Source: JAAZBG01 sp964390065
Lineage (GTDB): Bacteria > Fibrobacterota > Chitinivibrionia > Chitinivibrionales > Chitinispirillaceae
Assembly: GCA_964390065.1 (NCBI GenBank)
Contig: CAYMGX010000003.1
Location: forward strand, 26,905 to 90,904
DNA length: 64,000 nucleotides
Reading direction: 5' to 3'
The notes under the pieces are model-generated. The model was not told the origin of the DNA and made no database searches. It saw only the letters and a program-made list of their open reading frames with translations. Shown here piece by piece: positions 55,616 through 64,000 of the stretch (position 1 is its first letter; every line of letters starts with the position of its first letter). A program made the position numbers and the translations under genes.

Positions 55616-58351
55616 ATGAAAGTTTCTGCAGGAAAATTGGCATTAATCATTATTGCTGGTAGTATGGGTATTGTTGTGCTTGCGATTGGTGCATTACTGG
55701 TTTTTTTTCCGGCGGATAAGATCAAGACTCTTGTAGCATCGGAAGGATCAAAGGTTCTTGGAAGAACGGTAACTATTGACAAAGTACAGTTTTCACTGTT
55801 CCCCTTTATTGGTGCAACAATCAAAGGCCTCGAAGTTGATGGAACATCACGCGGGTCATTTTCAAACGAGAAGTTTGTAACGCTTGACAAAATTCAGGTG
55901 CAGATTGCGCTGATGTCGTTATTCAACAAAAACCCGGAAATTACAAAAATCATTCTTGATCAGCCGCATATTCTCATTGAAATTGATACTGCCGGGCATT
56001 TCAGTTTTGATGATCTGGCTGTTATGCAGTCGTCAGATACTCCAAAAAAAGAGAAAAAAGATGCCGGTCCGCTTGTGTTACCGGTTCCTGTGACGCTTCA
56101 GAAGTTTGCAATAAATAATGGTGTGATCATATACAGGGATATGAAATCAAAACAGGAATTAAGTATCAATGATCTTGATCAGTCAATACAGTTTTCAATT
56201 GACAAAGAGTTAAAAGATATAAAAACCAGCGGAGAGCTCATTCTTGGTAGTGTATCAGTAAAGACAAAGGAAATTGTAAAACCACTGAAAGATCTGAAAA
56301 TCAGTCTTACACACGATATGGCAGCAGATCTGGTAAACGGGACTGCAACAGTAAACCAGTTGCGTCTGTCGTTTCAGAAACTGTTTTTCAATCTCAGGGG
56401 TAATGTTACTAATCTGAATGCAACGCCGGTCTTAGACCTGAACCTTGAGTCTGATCCACTGCAGATCAGTGATATATTGAAGGAGATTCCTGTTGAACTC
56501 GTTCCGGATGTTGCTAAACTGACAGCCTCCGGAGTTGCAGCTGTTACTCTCGCAATAAAAGGGGAGGTACGCGATAGTGTCCCACTGCCGGTAAATGGCA
56601 CATGTAAACTTGACAACGTTAACGTAAAGTACACAGAACTACCGAAATCAATTAACAATCTGAATGCATTGTGCGATTTTACTGATACGAGTGTGTCAAT
56701 CAGTACCATGAAGTTTAACCTTGGAGAAAATCCTGTCGAACTGCATGCTTCATTTATTAATTTCAAGAATCCGTTTGTAGATCTTGGAATTCTTGCGAAA
56801 TTGAACCTTACGGATTTCAAGGATATTTTTGTGTTGCCGCCGGGAGCTGCACTTACAGGTACAGCAAATATTGATATCAATGCCAAAGGACGTCCCGATC
56901 CCAATGACCCGTCAAAACTTGACCTTAAGGGGATTGTCAATTTTGGTGATTTGTCGGTGTTGTGGCCGCCTCTTGTTAAGCCGGCAGTCATTAGGGGTGA
57001 TGTTACACTTTCGTCAATTGCGATCGGGCAGAATCTTGATGTTACTATTGGTGGATCAGCACTAAAGCTGAGTGGCACCATGAAGAATTATTTATCAATG
57101 GTTTTTCCTGTAAAAGGCAAGACGCTTCCCCGTCCGTATACTGATTTTACACTGGCAGCATCAATGCTCAATATCGATGAATTCTGGCCACAGTCAAAGG
57201 ATACACTTACTGCCGCACCATCAACTACCGGTTCTACGGATGCACCGCTGCTTCTGGCTCCTCTTCCCGGTATTGATATGAAGGCCATTATAAAGAGTAA
57301 CAAATGTATTTATCAGGGAATAACTCTTGATAACCTGAATATGACAGTAAATGTAATTAATGACATTGCTGATATTAATATCAGAACCGGTTTTTCAGGT
57401 GGAACAATTACAAATGTACTCAACGGTGATCTTCGTGATGTTAATGATATAAAATTCACCAACAAATTTAACGTGGAAAAAGTACAGGTAGCAGAGCTGA
57501 TATCGAAGTTTGCTCCATTTATTAAGCCGGTTAATGTGCTTAACAGGGAATTAGTGAACCTTCAGAATAGTCTGGACGGACGATTATCATTGCAAAGCAC
57601 TTTCAATGGACGCGGGGGTTCGCAGGCTGACATAATGAAAACACTGCTTGGTGATCTTTCCATCAGAGTTGGAGATGGTCAGATTACAAAGTCAAATATG
57701 GTTGCAAGTCTTGCATCAAAGGTAGAGAAGTTTGTTGATATAAAGGATATTAAGTTCAGGGATATGAAAGCCGCGATTCATGTGGAAAGTGAGAGGCTTA
57801 TCTTTGAAGATTTCAAGATTGGGTCATCTGCCGGCGACTGGGATATTAAAGGAAGTACCGGTTTTAATGGTGTACTGCAACTTACGGTGAACAATAAATT
57901 GACAAAAGAATATTCTGATAAAGTCAATGCACTGCAAAATAAAGGGCGTGATGTGGCAAAGAATCTTCTTTCAGGTACAAAATTCGCGGCTGCATCACAG
58001 CTTGTCGATAATGTTGGAATTCCAGCTGATCGTGAAGGGCGTATCACCCTGAAAATGAATCTTGGTGGAACAATCGATAAACCGGAAGCATCATTTGTGG
58101 GGTTCGGTGAGGGTGTTGCACCACAAGCTGAACAAAAGACGCCATCACAACAGGTAAAGCAACAAGTCCAGCAGGTTGTCGAAGAGAAAAAAGCGGAATT
58201 GATAAATAAACTTGATGAAGAAAAGGCAAAGGCAGAGGAGGCAGCCAGAAAAAAACTGGAAGAGGAAAAGGCTGCACTTGAAGAGCAGGCGAAACAAAAA
58301 CAGGAACAGTTGAAAAATGAAGGCCTGAAAAAGCTGAAAAAAATGTTTTAG
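55616..58351 (+). CDS. AsmA family envelope protein
   Basis: One N-terminal membrane anchor (about 8-32) and the start LGRTVTIDKVQFSLFPFIGATIKGLEV are typical of AsmA-like proteins, which have a long lipid-groove beta structure and act in phospholipid transport to, or assembly of, the outer membrane. The AsmA_2-like C-terminal region (about 620-780, SLDGRLSLQST; LLGDLSIRVGDGQI) is followed by an unusual 70-residue Lys/Glu-rich coiled coil (EEKAKAEEAARKKLEEEK). GAG lies upstream of the ATG. 911 residues. Confidence 0.87.
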   Translation: MKVSAGKLALIIIAGSMGIVVLAIGALLVFFPADKIKTLVASEGSKVLGRTVTIDKVQFSLFPFIGATIKGLEVDGTSRGSFSNEKFVTLDKIQVQIALMSLFNKNPEITKIILDQPHILIEIDTAGHFSFDDLAVMQSSDTPKKEKKDAGPLVLPVPVTLQKFAINNGVIIYRDMKSKQELSINDLDQSIQFSIDKELKDIKTSGELILGSVSVKTKEIVKPLKDLKISLTHDMAADLVNGTATVNQLRLSFQKLFFNLRGNVTNLNATPVLDLNLESDPLQISDILKEIPVELVPDVAKLTASGVAAVTLAIKGEVRDSVPLPVNGTCKLDNVNVKYTELPKSINNLNALCDFTDTSVSISTMKFNLGENPVELHASFINFKNPFVDLGILAKLNLTDFKDIFVLPPGAALTGTANIDINAKGRPDPNDPSKLDLKGIVNFGDLSVLWPPLVKPAVIRGDVTLSSIAIGQNLDVTIGGSALKLSGTMKNYLSMVFPVKGKTLPRPYTDFTLAASMLNIDEFWPQSKDTLTAAPSTTGSTDAPLLLAPLPGIDMKAIIKSNKCIYQGITLDNLNMTVNVINDIADINIRTGFSGGTITNVLNGDLRDVNDIKFTNKFNVEKVQVAELISKFAPFIKPVNVLNRELVNLQNSLDGRLSLQSTFNGRGGSQADIMKTLLGDLSIRVGDGQITKSNMVASLASKVEKFVDIKDIKFRDMKAAIHVESERLIFEDFKIGSSAGDWDIKGSTGFNGVLQLTVNNKLTKEYSDKVNALQNKGRDVAKNLLSGTKFAAASQLVDNVGIPADREGRITLKMNLGGTIDKPEASFVGFGEGVAPQAEQKTPSQQVKQQVQQVVEEKKAELINKLDEEKAKAEEAARKKLEEEKAALEEQAKQKQEQLKNEGLKKLKKMF

Positions 58352-58407
58352 TCCATGGATAGTATTGTATTATCAGACAAGAGTTATTGTTTCATGAACA
58401 AGTGATA

Positions 58408-58690
58408 ATGAAACCACTTGAATTTTTACTGAGTAACGATAAAAATGTCAGGGTTGTCGGTTTTGATGATACGCCGTTTGATACCTCGACACATGATGTC
58501 CAGAGGGTCAATATTTGCGGTGTTGTCTGCAATACGATGAAATTTGAAGGAATGCTCTGGGGTGTACCCCTGAAGCCGCCGCCGATTACTACAAAAGGTT
58601 ACAGAAAATAGAAGTGTTCCTGAAGCTCTCCGTATCGCCAACTTAATTGGTTCCACTGTGAAGACCGGGCAAAGCGGTAAACGGGCCTGA
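58408..58690 (+). pseudogene. DUF99 gene remnant (internal deletion and frameshift)
   Basis: The first frame reads as the N-terminus of a DUF99 (UPF0215) protein (VRVVGFDDTPFD, VNICGVVC) but stops at 58611. Another frame, from about 58577 to a TGA at 58688-58690, gives the family's C-terminal end (VPEALRIANLIG, then TGQSGKRA). Family members are about 190 residues; here about 100 central residues are missing and the frames differ, so this is a decayed copy. A short stretch in a third frame (PEAAADYYKRLQK) also looks family-derived. Confidence 0.78.
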
Positions 58691-58772
58691 ATGGGAAACG
58701 TTTTATTGCATATACGCTTATGTATAAATTAAACCGGTTGGATATTAATAACTAAAAGTACTGGACAAAATT

Positions 58773-59531
58773 GTGAAATTTGAACTCTCTGGTCTGACAT
58801 ATACGTATAAAAAAACAGATGCACATGCGCTTGTCAATATTGACCTGCTGCTTGATACAAACACTATCACCGGACTTGTCGGTGCAAACGGAAGCGGTAA
58901 GTCGACACTTATTAAAGTGTTACTTCGCCAGATTGTAAACTATACAGGAACTTACTCAATTGATTCTACTGTTGTAAACGATTATACCGGTAGTATACCA
59001 GGGAACTACAGGATCGGATATGCACCTGAGGATGTTATTCTTGATGATGCACTGAGCGGCTACGAGATGCTCCATATTATTAAAGAAGTTCGCTCGATTC
59101 CTGATCAGGAATTTATTGATGAGCTCGAAGAGCTCTGTGATGAATTACGGATTGATGACTGGCTTAAAACAAGAACCTGTGGTGAGTATTCCCAGGGTAT
59201 GCGGAGGAAAACGGCGATTTTATGCGCGATGATCGGACAGCTTAACTACATTATCCTTGATGAACCCAATAACGGGCTGGATCCTTTGTCAATTTACGGA
59301 CTTAAACAGGCGATTCTTCGCAGGCAACAAAATGGTACCGGAGTGCTTGTATCAACGCATGTTCTTGATATTATTGACAAAATAAGTGAAAATGTTGTCA
59401 TGATGCGAAAAGGGCGTATTATCTATGACGGAACTGTGGAAAAACTGAAAAATGCATGGCCTGATAAAGCGACTCTTGAAGAAATTTATTTCGAAATGTA
59501 TTCTCAGGCCGACAGGAATGATCTCAAATGA
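58773..59531 (+). CDS. ABC transporter ATP-binding protein
   Basis: Walker A GANGSGKST, signature YSQGMRRK, Walker B YIILDEPNNGLDP and the H-loop in STHVLD are all intact. 252 residues. The gene starts with GTG and overlaps its permease partner by four bases (ATGA), so this is a two-gene transporter of the exporter (ABC-2-like) type. Substrate unknown. Confidence 0.92.
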   Translation: MKFELSGLTYTYKKTDAHALVNIDLLLDTNTITGLVGANGSGKSTLIKVLLRQIVNYTGTYSIDSTVVNDYTGSIPGNYRIGYAPEDVILDDALSGYEMLHIIKEVRSIPDQEFIDELEELCDELRIDDWLKTRTCGEYSQGMRRKTAILCAMIGQLNYIILDEPNNGLDPLSIYGLKQAILRRQQNGTGVLVSTHVLDIIDKISENVVMMRKGRIIYDGTVEKLKNAWPDKATLEEIYFEMYSQADRNDLK

Positions 59532-60724
59532 CACCTGAGAGAAAATTGATCAGTGCGAATGAGTTCCTTTTTGGAAAACCTGTCAGCCTGATGAAGCTTG
59601 TTTCATCGTCAATACTGCTTGCGATTATACTGTTTGCAATATTTGAGTATCACGGATACTTTCCATATTCATCTTATCCGGTTCCCGCAATCCCGGGTGA
59701 TTATTTTGTTCTTGCCGGGATATTGTTTTATACCATAGTCATCCATATAAAACCCTGGGGACTATTGCGGTATCCACGGATGAACAATGTCGCGTTTTTA
59801 AGCGGCTTGACATGGAAAAAACGGCAGGCGGCTGCATCACTATATACAAAAAGAAAATTTTTTGAAAGTCTTCTGTTTATCACGATATTTTATACGGTCA
59901 GGTATGCGTTGATTTTTTATGTAGATCATACACCCGCTATGATTTCACTCCTTTTCCCCGAAATACCAACAGTACTTGCATTCTATATACTTTATAGGTA
60001 CTCTGATAAGCTGGTTGGTTGTATTCAGTTTTCAAAACGTGAGTATATGCTTTCCAGTGAACAGGCAGCTCATGGAAGCAGTATTTTACGAAAAGGTAAC
60101 TGGCGTTTGCGTTTGGCAATGATGCTTTCGTACTTAGCGCCAAAATCATTACGGACAATGACATTACGGATACTACTATATATTATCAGATGTGATTTGT
60201 TCGGGTTTACATTTATCAACACTATGGCAGTTATTATTTGCAGTATTATAGTTTTTCTGTTACCGTCAGGTGTCGGATTACTTGTCAGAGTGGTACTGCT
60301 GGTTGCACCGGTAGTACTATTCGGGGAGATCAGGGAAACGTTTTTTGCCGTATTACAAAAGACAATTGATATACCATACTGGTCATTCAGACCGAAGACG
60401 CTAATGCACACCTGTACATTTTTCACAACACTTCTTGTAATTCCCTATATCATTTTATTTATAGTTTGGCAATTACGGTCCGGGGATGGAATTATCTCAC
60501 AAAACAGTCTTTCATTTCTGGTATCGCTTGCAGCGCTTATTGGTACAGTTTCAAATATGTATGTCATATCGGCAATAAGCCGAAAGGATCAATCCGGGGC
60601 GTTTTTTTCAATTGCAGTTTCGCTTTTATTATGTTCAATGATCCCTGTTGCGAAGGTCGTTTTTCCGGTTCTGGTGATCATTGGAAGCATTGTTGTTTTT
60701 TACAAAACGATACGCACTATATGA
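59528..60724 (+). CDS. ABC transporter membrane protein
   Basis: About ten hydrophobic segments over 398 residues (for example SSILLAIILFAIF and VVLLVAPVVLFGE) with a cytosolic loop near 150-200. It is translationally coupled to the ATPase gene. No signature assigns a substrate; the pair resembles ABC exporters of peptides or membrane components. No binding-protein gene is present, which agrees with export. Confidence 0.8.
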   Translation: MTPERKLISANEFLFGKPVSLMKLVSSSILLAIILFAIFEYHGYFPYSSYPVPAIPGDYFVLAGILFYTIVIHIKPWGLLRYPRMNNVAFLSGLTWKKRQAAASLYTKRKFFESLLFITIFYTVRYALIFYVDHTPAMISLLFPEIPTVLAFYILYRYSDKLVGCIQFSKREYMLSSEQAAHGSSILRKGNWRLRLAMMLSYLAPKSLRTMTLRILLYIIRCDLFGFTFINTMAVIICSIIVFLLPSGVGLLVRVVLLVAPVVLFGEIRETFFAVLQKTIDIPYWSFRPKTLMHTCTFFTTLLVIPYIILFIVWQLRSGDGIISQNSLSFLVSLAALIGTVSNMYVISAISRKDQSGAFFSIAVSLLLCSMIPVAKVVFPVLVIIGSIVVFYKTIRTI

Positions 60725-60754
60725 ACGTGTCAATTAATGGTTGAGAGGAAATGT

Positions 60755-61432
60755 ATGAATTTTACAGAAGCATTCAATAGAAATCCGCTTATAGGAATAC
60801 TACGTGGCATTGAGCGCAGTCAGGCGACAAGTGTAATACAGGCGGTTATTGATGGGGGAGTGACCTGTGTCGAGATCACCATGAATACACCGGGAGCTGC
60901 AGCGATTATCAATCTGGTCAGGGCTTATTTTAACAACAAATGTTGTATCGGCGCAGGTACGGTATTGACTGTAAGTGAATGTAAGGATGCCATCGAAGCC
61001 GGGGCACAATATATCGTAACGCCGTGTGTTGATAAAACAGTAATTGATTATTGCAAGTCAAACAATGTGCCGGTTGTTCCCGGAGCACTCACACCAACCG
61101 AAGTATATGCTGCATGGACTGCGGGGGCATCACTGGTAAAAGTCTTCCCGGTAATTTCCATGGGAGGACCTGATTATATAAAGGAACTTCGCGGACCATT
61201 TAATTCAATTCCGCTTGTTGCAGTAAGTGGTGTGACAATTGACAAAGTGGATGATTATTTCAGAGCAGGGGTAAATGGCATCGGACTTGGAACCAAACTG
61301 TTCCCTCCGGAACTTATTAAAGAGAAAAATTTTAAAAAACTTCAGGATATTGCTCAGGATTATACAAAAGCCATAGCGAAAAACCGGCCGGTTAAAGAAA
61401 TTAAAGAAAAAAAATTTACTGATCTTATTTAA
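60755..61432 (+). CDS. eda: KDPG/KHG aldolase family protein
   Basis: The family cleaves 2-keto-3-deoxy-6-phosphogluconate into pyruvate and glyceraldehyde-3-phosphate. LIGILRGIERSQA, VEITMNTPGA, IGAGTVLTVSEC, VTPCVDKTVIDYC, VVPGALTPTEVYAAWTAGASLVKVFP (Schiff-base Lys in VKVFP) and VAVSGVTIDKVDDYFRAGVNGIGLGTKLF are all in order. 225 residues. ATG 60755 is preferred since GAGAGG lies upstream. No edd or kdgK is nearby. The C-terminal tail is Lys-rich. Confidence 0.9.
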   Translation: MNFTEAFNRNPLIGILRGIERSQATSVIQAVIDGGVTCVEITMNTPGAAAIINLVRAYFNNKCCIGAGTVLTVSECKDAIEAGAQYIVTPCVDKTVIDYCKSNNVPVVPGALTPTEVYAAWTAGASLVKVFPVISMGGPDYIKELRGPFNSIPLVAVSGVTIDKVDDYFRAGVNGIGLGTKLFPPELIKEKNFKKLQDIAQDYTKAIAKNRPVKEIKEKKFTDLI

Positions 61433-61550
61433 ATTGGGAAGTCAGGTGGTTTGTTGCCAAACTGTCTGATAACTTATAAAATGAACAGAACCGCTGAAAT
61501 TGGAAAAAAATCCGATAATTCATATTGATGAAGATTGCCTTGAACTTTGA

Positions 61551-61907
61551 TTGGGATTTACTAAGAAAGATAAGTCCGGGAAGTTTGCAGCAAGGTTAGC
61601 TCTTGAGGCTCCAGATTATAAAGTAAAGTTTGTATTTGAAGCAATAATCGAGTATGCTTGTCCAGTATGTGGAAACGCTACGAAATTAATGAATGTTAAT
61701 GTTAAATGTGAACGCTGTGGTTTTACGGTATGGCTAAGTGTTTCTAATAAAAAATTAAGTGACAATCAGGTAAAACAATTATTACAGAATGGGAAAACTG
61801 GTGTGATAAAAGGGTTTATTGTTTAGGCTAATGGTAAATCATTTGATGCAAGTTTAGTAGTCGATAAAATTAATAAAAAAGTAGTCTTCGAATTTCCAAA
61901 AAGGTAA
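61551..61907 (+). pseudogene. topoisomerase III C-terminal fragment with in-frame TAG
   Basis: Upstream stop TGA at 61548 and no start codon of its own. The frame encodes part of one C-terminal topoisomerase repeat (GKFAARLALEAPDYKVKFVFE), a zinc-ribbon (CPVCGN and CERCG), and a second repeat (LSDNQVKQLLQNGKTGVIKGF). A TAG at 61824-61826 interrupts it before the rest of the repeat (KSFDASLVVDKINKKVVFEF), which ends in TAA at 61905-61907. The toprim and catalytic parts are absent, so this is a remnant of a topB gene. Confidence 0.75.
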
Positions 61908-61920
61908 GTCTAAATCTTAA

Positions 61921-62045
61921 ATGCTGTCAAGGGGGCGCCTGCCCCTCGATGCAGCTCCTGATAACAACCACATCAGTATCTTCCTCTACCCCCTCTTACA
62001 GGGACACCCCGTAACGCCCCGCATTAAATCCTTTGATCTGGCACT
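61921..62045. other. G+C-richer segment of unknown origin
   Basis: About 120 bases with runs such as GGGGGCGCCTGCCCC and ACACCCCGTAACGCCCCGC stand out in an AT-rich intergenic region between the topB remnant and the integrase. A short frame here (from 61921) does not look protein-like. No repeat family was recognised. Confidence 0.35.
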
Positions 62046-62130
62046 GTATTTGCTTTTTGCAATTTGTTATTTATCTGCTTTAAATACTTTGTTGGTTTAC
62101 TATTCAAAAAAAAAAGAAAAAAATATTTGA

Positions 62131-62347
62131 CGAATTAATTGCATAACATATTTTATAAATGTTTAACGATGCTTCATGTTGTTACATGTCGTCCAGTTGT
62201 TTAATTTCAGTAAATTGTTTTAGTAATTGCTCAAAAATATTGTTACGTAGTTTTGTGTGCATATATTCACACAGTAAATGTTGAAAGTAGCAACACTACT
62301 TTTTTGTATTTGTCTATTATTACGTAAAATTAATGTTTGACAAAGAA
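62131..62347. other. AT-rich intergenic, no gene
   Basis: Contains several weak inverted repeats (GTGTG/CACAC near 62254-62271) and an isolated GTTTAAC at 62161. No complete attC could be assembled. Nothing else is seen. Confidence 0.4.
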
Positions 62348-62371
62348 CAGAAAATCAATGTGCATTTTCTG
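62348..62371 (-). terminator. possible intI terminator hairpin
   Basis: CAGAAAAT and ATTTTCTG pair perfectly across eight bases, 56-79 bases beyond the integrase stop in its direction of transcription. The following bases on the minus strand are TTCTTTG. Confidence 0.45.
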
Positions 62372-62426
62372 CTATGGACTTTGTTTTTATAAATTTACTG
62401 AAAATGTGCTCTTTGAAAAAAAGAAG

Positions 62427-63701
62427 TTAAAAATCCAATGGACTTTTTACAGTCTTTGGTAAGGTTTTTACAGTGTGTGTATATATCATCGTTGTTCGGA
62501 TATCACTGTGTCCAAGAAGTTCCTGAATCTGGCGGATATCAAAACCGTCAGCTAATAGATGACTTGCAAATGAATGGCGCAGGATATGTGGGTTTACCGA
62601 GCGATTTATTGATGCATCTTTTGCAGCCTGTTTAAGCACCCGCTGAAAGCTTGTTTCGTGGATATGATAACGACGATATTCGTTGGTTTCTTTAATATGA
62701 ATTAGCTGCTGTGCAGGGAAAAACCATTGCCAGGCAAGTTCCCGTGCTGAATCAGGAGATTTTCGCTCGACCTCCGGAGGCATGATTACGCCATCAAAGT
62801 TATCTGCCATATCCTGTTTATAAACATTTGAAACATAAAAAAGCTGACGATGAATTTCGGGTAGAGCACTTTGAGGGAGCGGGAGATAGCGCGACTTGCC
62901 GCCTTTACCAAATGTTACCTCAAGAAGCATTGTGTCAATGTTAATGTTTCGATAGCGAAGCGACATGACTTCACTTAAACGAAGACCGCAACCGTAAGCA
63001 AGTTTTGTAATAAGAGAATAGGGTGATGAAATCTTTTTAAGAAGTGATGTGATCTCCTCTTTTGACAGAATTGATGGTACAGGTTTACGTGTTTTAGCTC
63101 TCGGGGTATCCTCAAGATTGTCGTACGGTTTGCAAAGTACGAATTTAAAAAGAAACCGGAAAGCATTAAATGCAAGATTTTGGGATGATGCAGAAGATTT
63201 CCAGCTTGATGCCATGTGTGCCAGGAACCGTTTGGCATCAAAGGACGTAATAGAATCAGGATCTTTTAAATTGACAAAATCAGCAAGTTTACGGATATAG
63301 AAACCGTAAGCTTCATGGGTACGATTGGAGTAATGACGCAACTGGATTTCAGTTGTAAATCGTTCATCCACGTTTATCCAGGCCTCGGAACAAGAAACTG
63401 GAGCCGCTTGCGGTTCGGGCTGAGATTGAGATCTAAGTTGAATAGCGTTTTCATCAAGCAGCATATAGTAAATAAAGATAGCGTGACGCGCCTGGGTAAT
63501 CTGAAATGGTTTATGGTCTGTTGATTCAAGATTTTTGATAAAAGGATCAAGTGATGTTTTTGAAGAAAATTGAAGATTATGTCGTGTACAGAACTGGAAA
63601 TACAATTCCAGCCAGCGTTTATAATAGAACCGGTATTTTTCACCGATGTTGTTTTTGTCAAGGGAGAGCTGGTAGTATTGGGCAATGTCCTGATAGTTCA
63701 T
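62427..63701 (-). CDS. intI: integron-type tyrosine recombinase (IntI) with N-terminal extension
   Basis: The catalytic set of tyrosine recombinases is present: Arg in GCGLRLSEV, Lys in FGKGGKSRYLPLP, HxxR in HILRHSF, LGH and the nucleophile Tyr in TTMIYTH. The region SARELAWQWFFPAQQL, then HIHETSFQRVLKQAAKDA, corresponds to the extra helix region that distinguishes IntI from XerC/D, and the end KSPLDF matches IntI C-termini. It has 424 residues versus about 320-340 for most IntI, owing to an added N-terminal helical domain (about 1-90). IntI inserts and excises gene cassettes at attI/attC sites. No cassette array is inside the window. Confidence 0.88.
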   Translation of the reverse strand: MNYQDIAQYYQLSLDKNNIGEKYRFYYKRWLELYFQFCTRHNLQFSSKTSLDPFIKNLESTDHKPFQITQARHAIFIYYMLLDENAIQLRSQSQPEPQAAPVSCSEAWINVDERFTTEIQLRHYSNRTHEAYGFYIRKLADFVNLKDPDSITSFDAKRFLAHMASSWKSSASSQNLAFNAFRFLFKFVLCKPYDNLEDTPRAKTRKPVPSILSKEEITSLLKKISSPYSLITKLAYGCGLRLSEVMSLRYRNINIDTMLLEVTFGKGGKSRYLPLPQSALPEIHRQLFYVSNVYKQDMADNFDGVIMPPEVERKSPDSARELAWQWFFPAQQLIHIKETNEYRRYHIHETSFQRVLKQAAKDASINRSVNPHILRHSFASHLLADGFDIRQIQELLGHSDIRTTMIYTHTVKTLPKTVKSPLDF

Positions 63702-63934
63702 AAATAAGTCCTTTTAAGTAGATGAGTAAAAACGGAATCGTCAGTCATAAGAGCTGTACGGTGAATACCATAGAATGAATGCAATTTTTGTTCCAAACAA
63801 AAAAAGGATAGGCGAAAGGAGTTTTTATACGGAAAACGGGCTAATAAACAAAAAATGAAGATTAGACAGCAGGATTCAAGGTTTTTGAATTCCTTTTTTG
63901 AGAAGTGGGAATGTCAACTTGAAGTAAAAGAAAC
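63702..63934. other. region upstream of intI where attI is expected
   Basis: In most integrons attI lies next to the intI start codon. I looked for the GTTRRRY core and for a LexA-type box and found neither. The stretch is AT-rich with no coding frame. Confidence 0.3.
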
Positions 63935-63953
63935 TTAGACCGAAACGGTCTAA
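63935..63953. repeat. perfect 8-bp inverted repeat (TTAGACCG-AAA-CGGTCTAA)
   Basis: It lies 33 bases before the ATG at 63987. Position and symmetry fit a repressor operator for the gene starting at the window edge. Confidence 0.5.
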
Positions 63954-63986
63954 TAATTTATTATATATATCTAAGGATGGTACCTA

Positions 63987-64000
63987 ATGAAAAAATTAAT
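63987..64000 (+). CDS. start of a gene cut off by the window end
   Basis: ATG followed by AAAAAATTAAT (Met-Lys-Lys-Leu), with AAGGATGG at good spacing upstream. The Lys-Lys-Leu beginning would fit a signal peptide. If intI is in the usual orientation, this may be the first cassette gene, but it may equally be an ordinary chromosomal gene. Confidence 0.45.

Noticed and set aside
61824..61826. In-frame TAG in the topoisomerase fragment as a pyrrolysine codon
   Set aside because: The fragment lacks a start and the catalytic domain, so decay explains the stop; no pyrrolysine genes are seen.
62161..62167. GTTTAAC, which fits the RYYYAAC half of an attC site
   Set aside because: No matching GTTRRRY partner with suitable spacing or an attC-like long stem was found around it.
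63702..63934. LexA (SOS) box before intI
   Set aside because: Neither CTG-N10-CAG nor the Fibrobacter-type TGCNC-N4-GTGCA pattern is present in this stretch.
1..64000. CRISPR arrays, insertion sequences, prophage modules, rRNA operons
   Set aside because: No regularly spaced repeats, transposase motifs, phage structural genes or rRNA sequence were seen on either strand.

Overview
The window looks like chromosome from a Gram-negative, LPS-bearing bacterium of moderate to low G+C. The envelope genes are explicit: kdsA, an LpxL/HtrB acyltransferase, a fused LptF-LptG permease, AsmA, a Wzi-like barrel, CpoB- and BamD-like TPR proteins and many lipoproteins. A TIGR02147-type protein coupled to a lipoprotein, a secreted CE15 glucuronoyl esterase, a GH3 glycosidase and abundant Carboxypeptidase-regulatory-like domains point (inference, no search run) to Fibrobacterota/Chitinivibrionia or a relative. 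A run of ten Ns inside rny shows this is a scaffold, possibly from a metagenome.

Layout. 1-3064: partial hybrid histidine kinase and a secreted CE15 esterase, convergent on a shared terminator. 3065-5480: long leader with a cobalamin riboswitch driving a TrpD-like phosphoribosyltransferase. 5480-11919: a DUF2293 gene, then zapB-like, zapA, rny (interrupted by the assembly gap), ymdB-like phosphoesterase, xseA and a ferredoxin/FNR reductase. 12083-19236: small conserved gene, dacB, a second hybrid kinase, a MORN-repeat lipoprotein, a eukaryotic-type hisA overlapping an apbE lipoprotein, and a lone STAS protein. 19591-29132: a LacI-type ligand-binding protein without DNA-binding domain, GH3 glycosidase, AlkD-like protein, DsbD, and the lipoprotein/TIGR02147 pair. 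29367-37473: kdsA, then gapA, pgk, tpiA, secG, tRNA-Leu(GAG), rlmN, an EF2568-type cysteine desulfurase coupled to DUF3343, and yhbY.

37654-46294 is mostly envelope (LpxL-like acyltransferase, TPR protein, Wzi-like barrel, lipoproteins, a putative outer-membrane protein with two small lipoproteins) with rsmA in the middle, preceded by a structured leader. 46381-51099 (minus strand) holds the LptF-LptG fusion, a lone receiver and a GAF-GGDEF cyclase. 51341-58351 holds cpoB-like, bamD-like, a Zn-ribbon protein, a MEMO-AMMECR1 fusion, a lipoprotein and AsmA. 58408-61907 contains two gene remnants (DUF99 and a topoisomerase III tail) flanking an ABC exporter and a KDPG aldolase. The window ends with an integron-type integrase (IntI) whose expected attI and cassette array would start at the very edge.

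The strongest leads are the IntI gene at the edge, the riboswitch-controlled TrpD paralog with an out-of-frame coding-like extension, the eukaryotic-type HisA, the LptF-LptG and MEMO-AMMECR1 fusions, and the unexplained pseudoknot-capable leader of rsmA. No CRISPR array, prophage, insertion sequence or complete defence system was seen.
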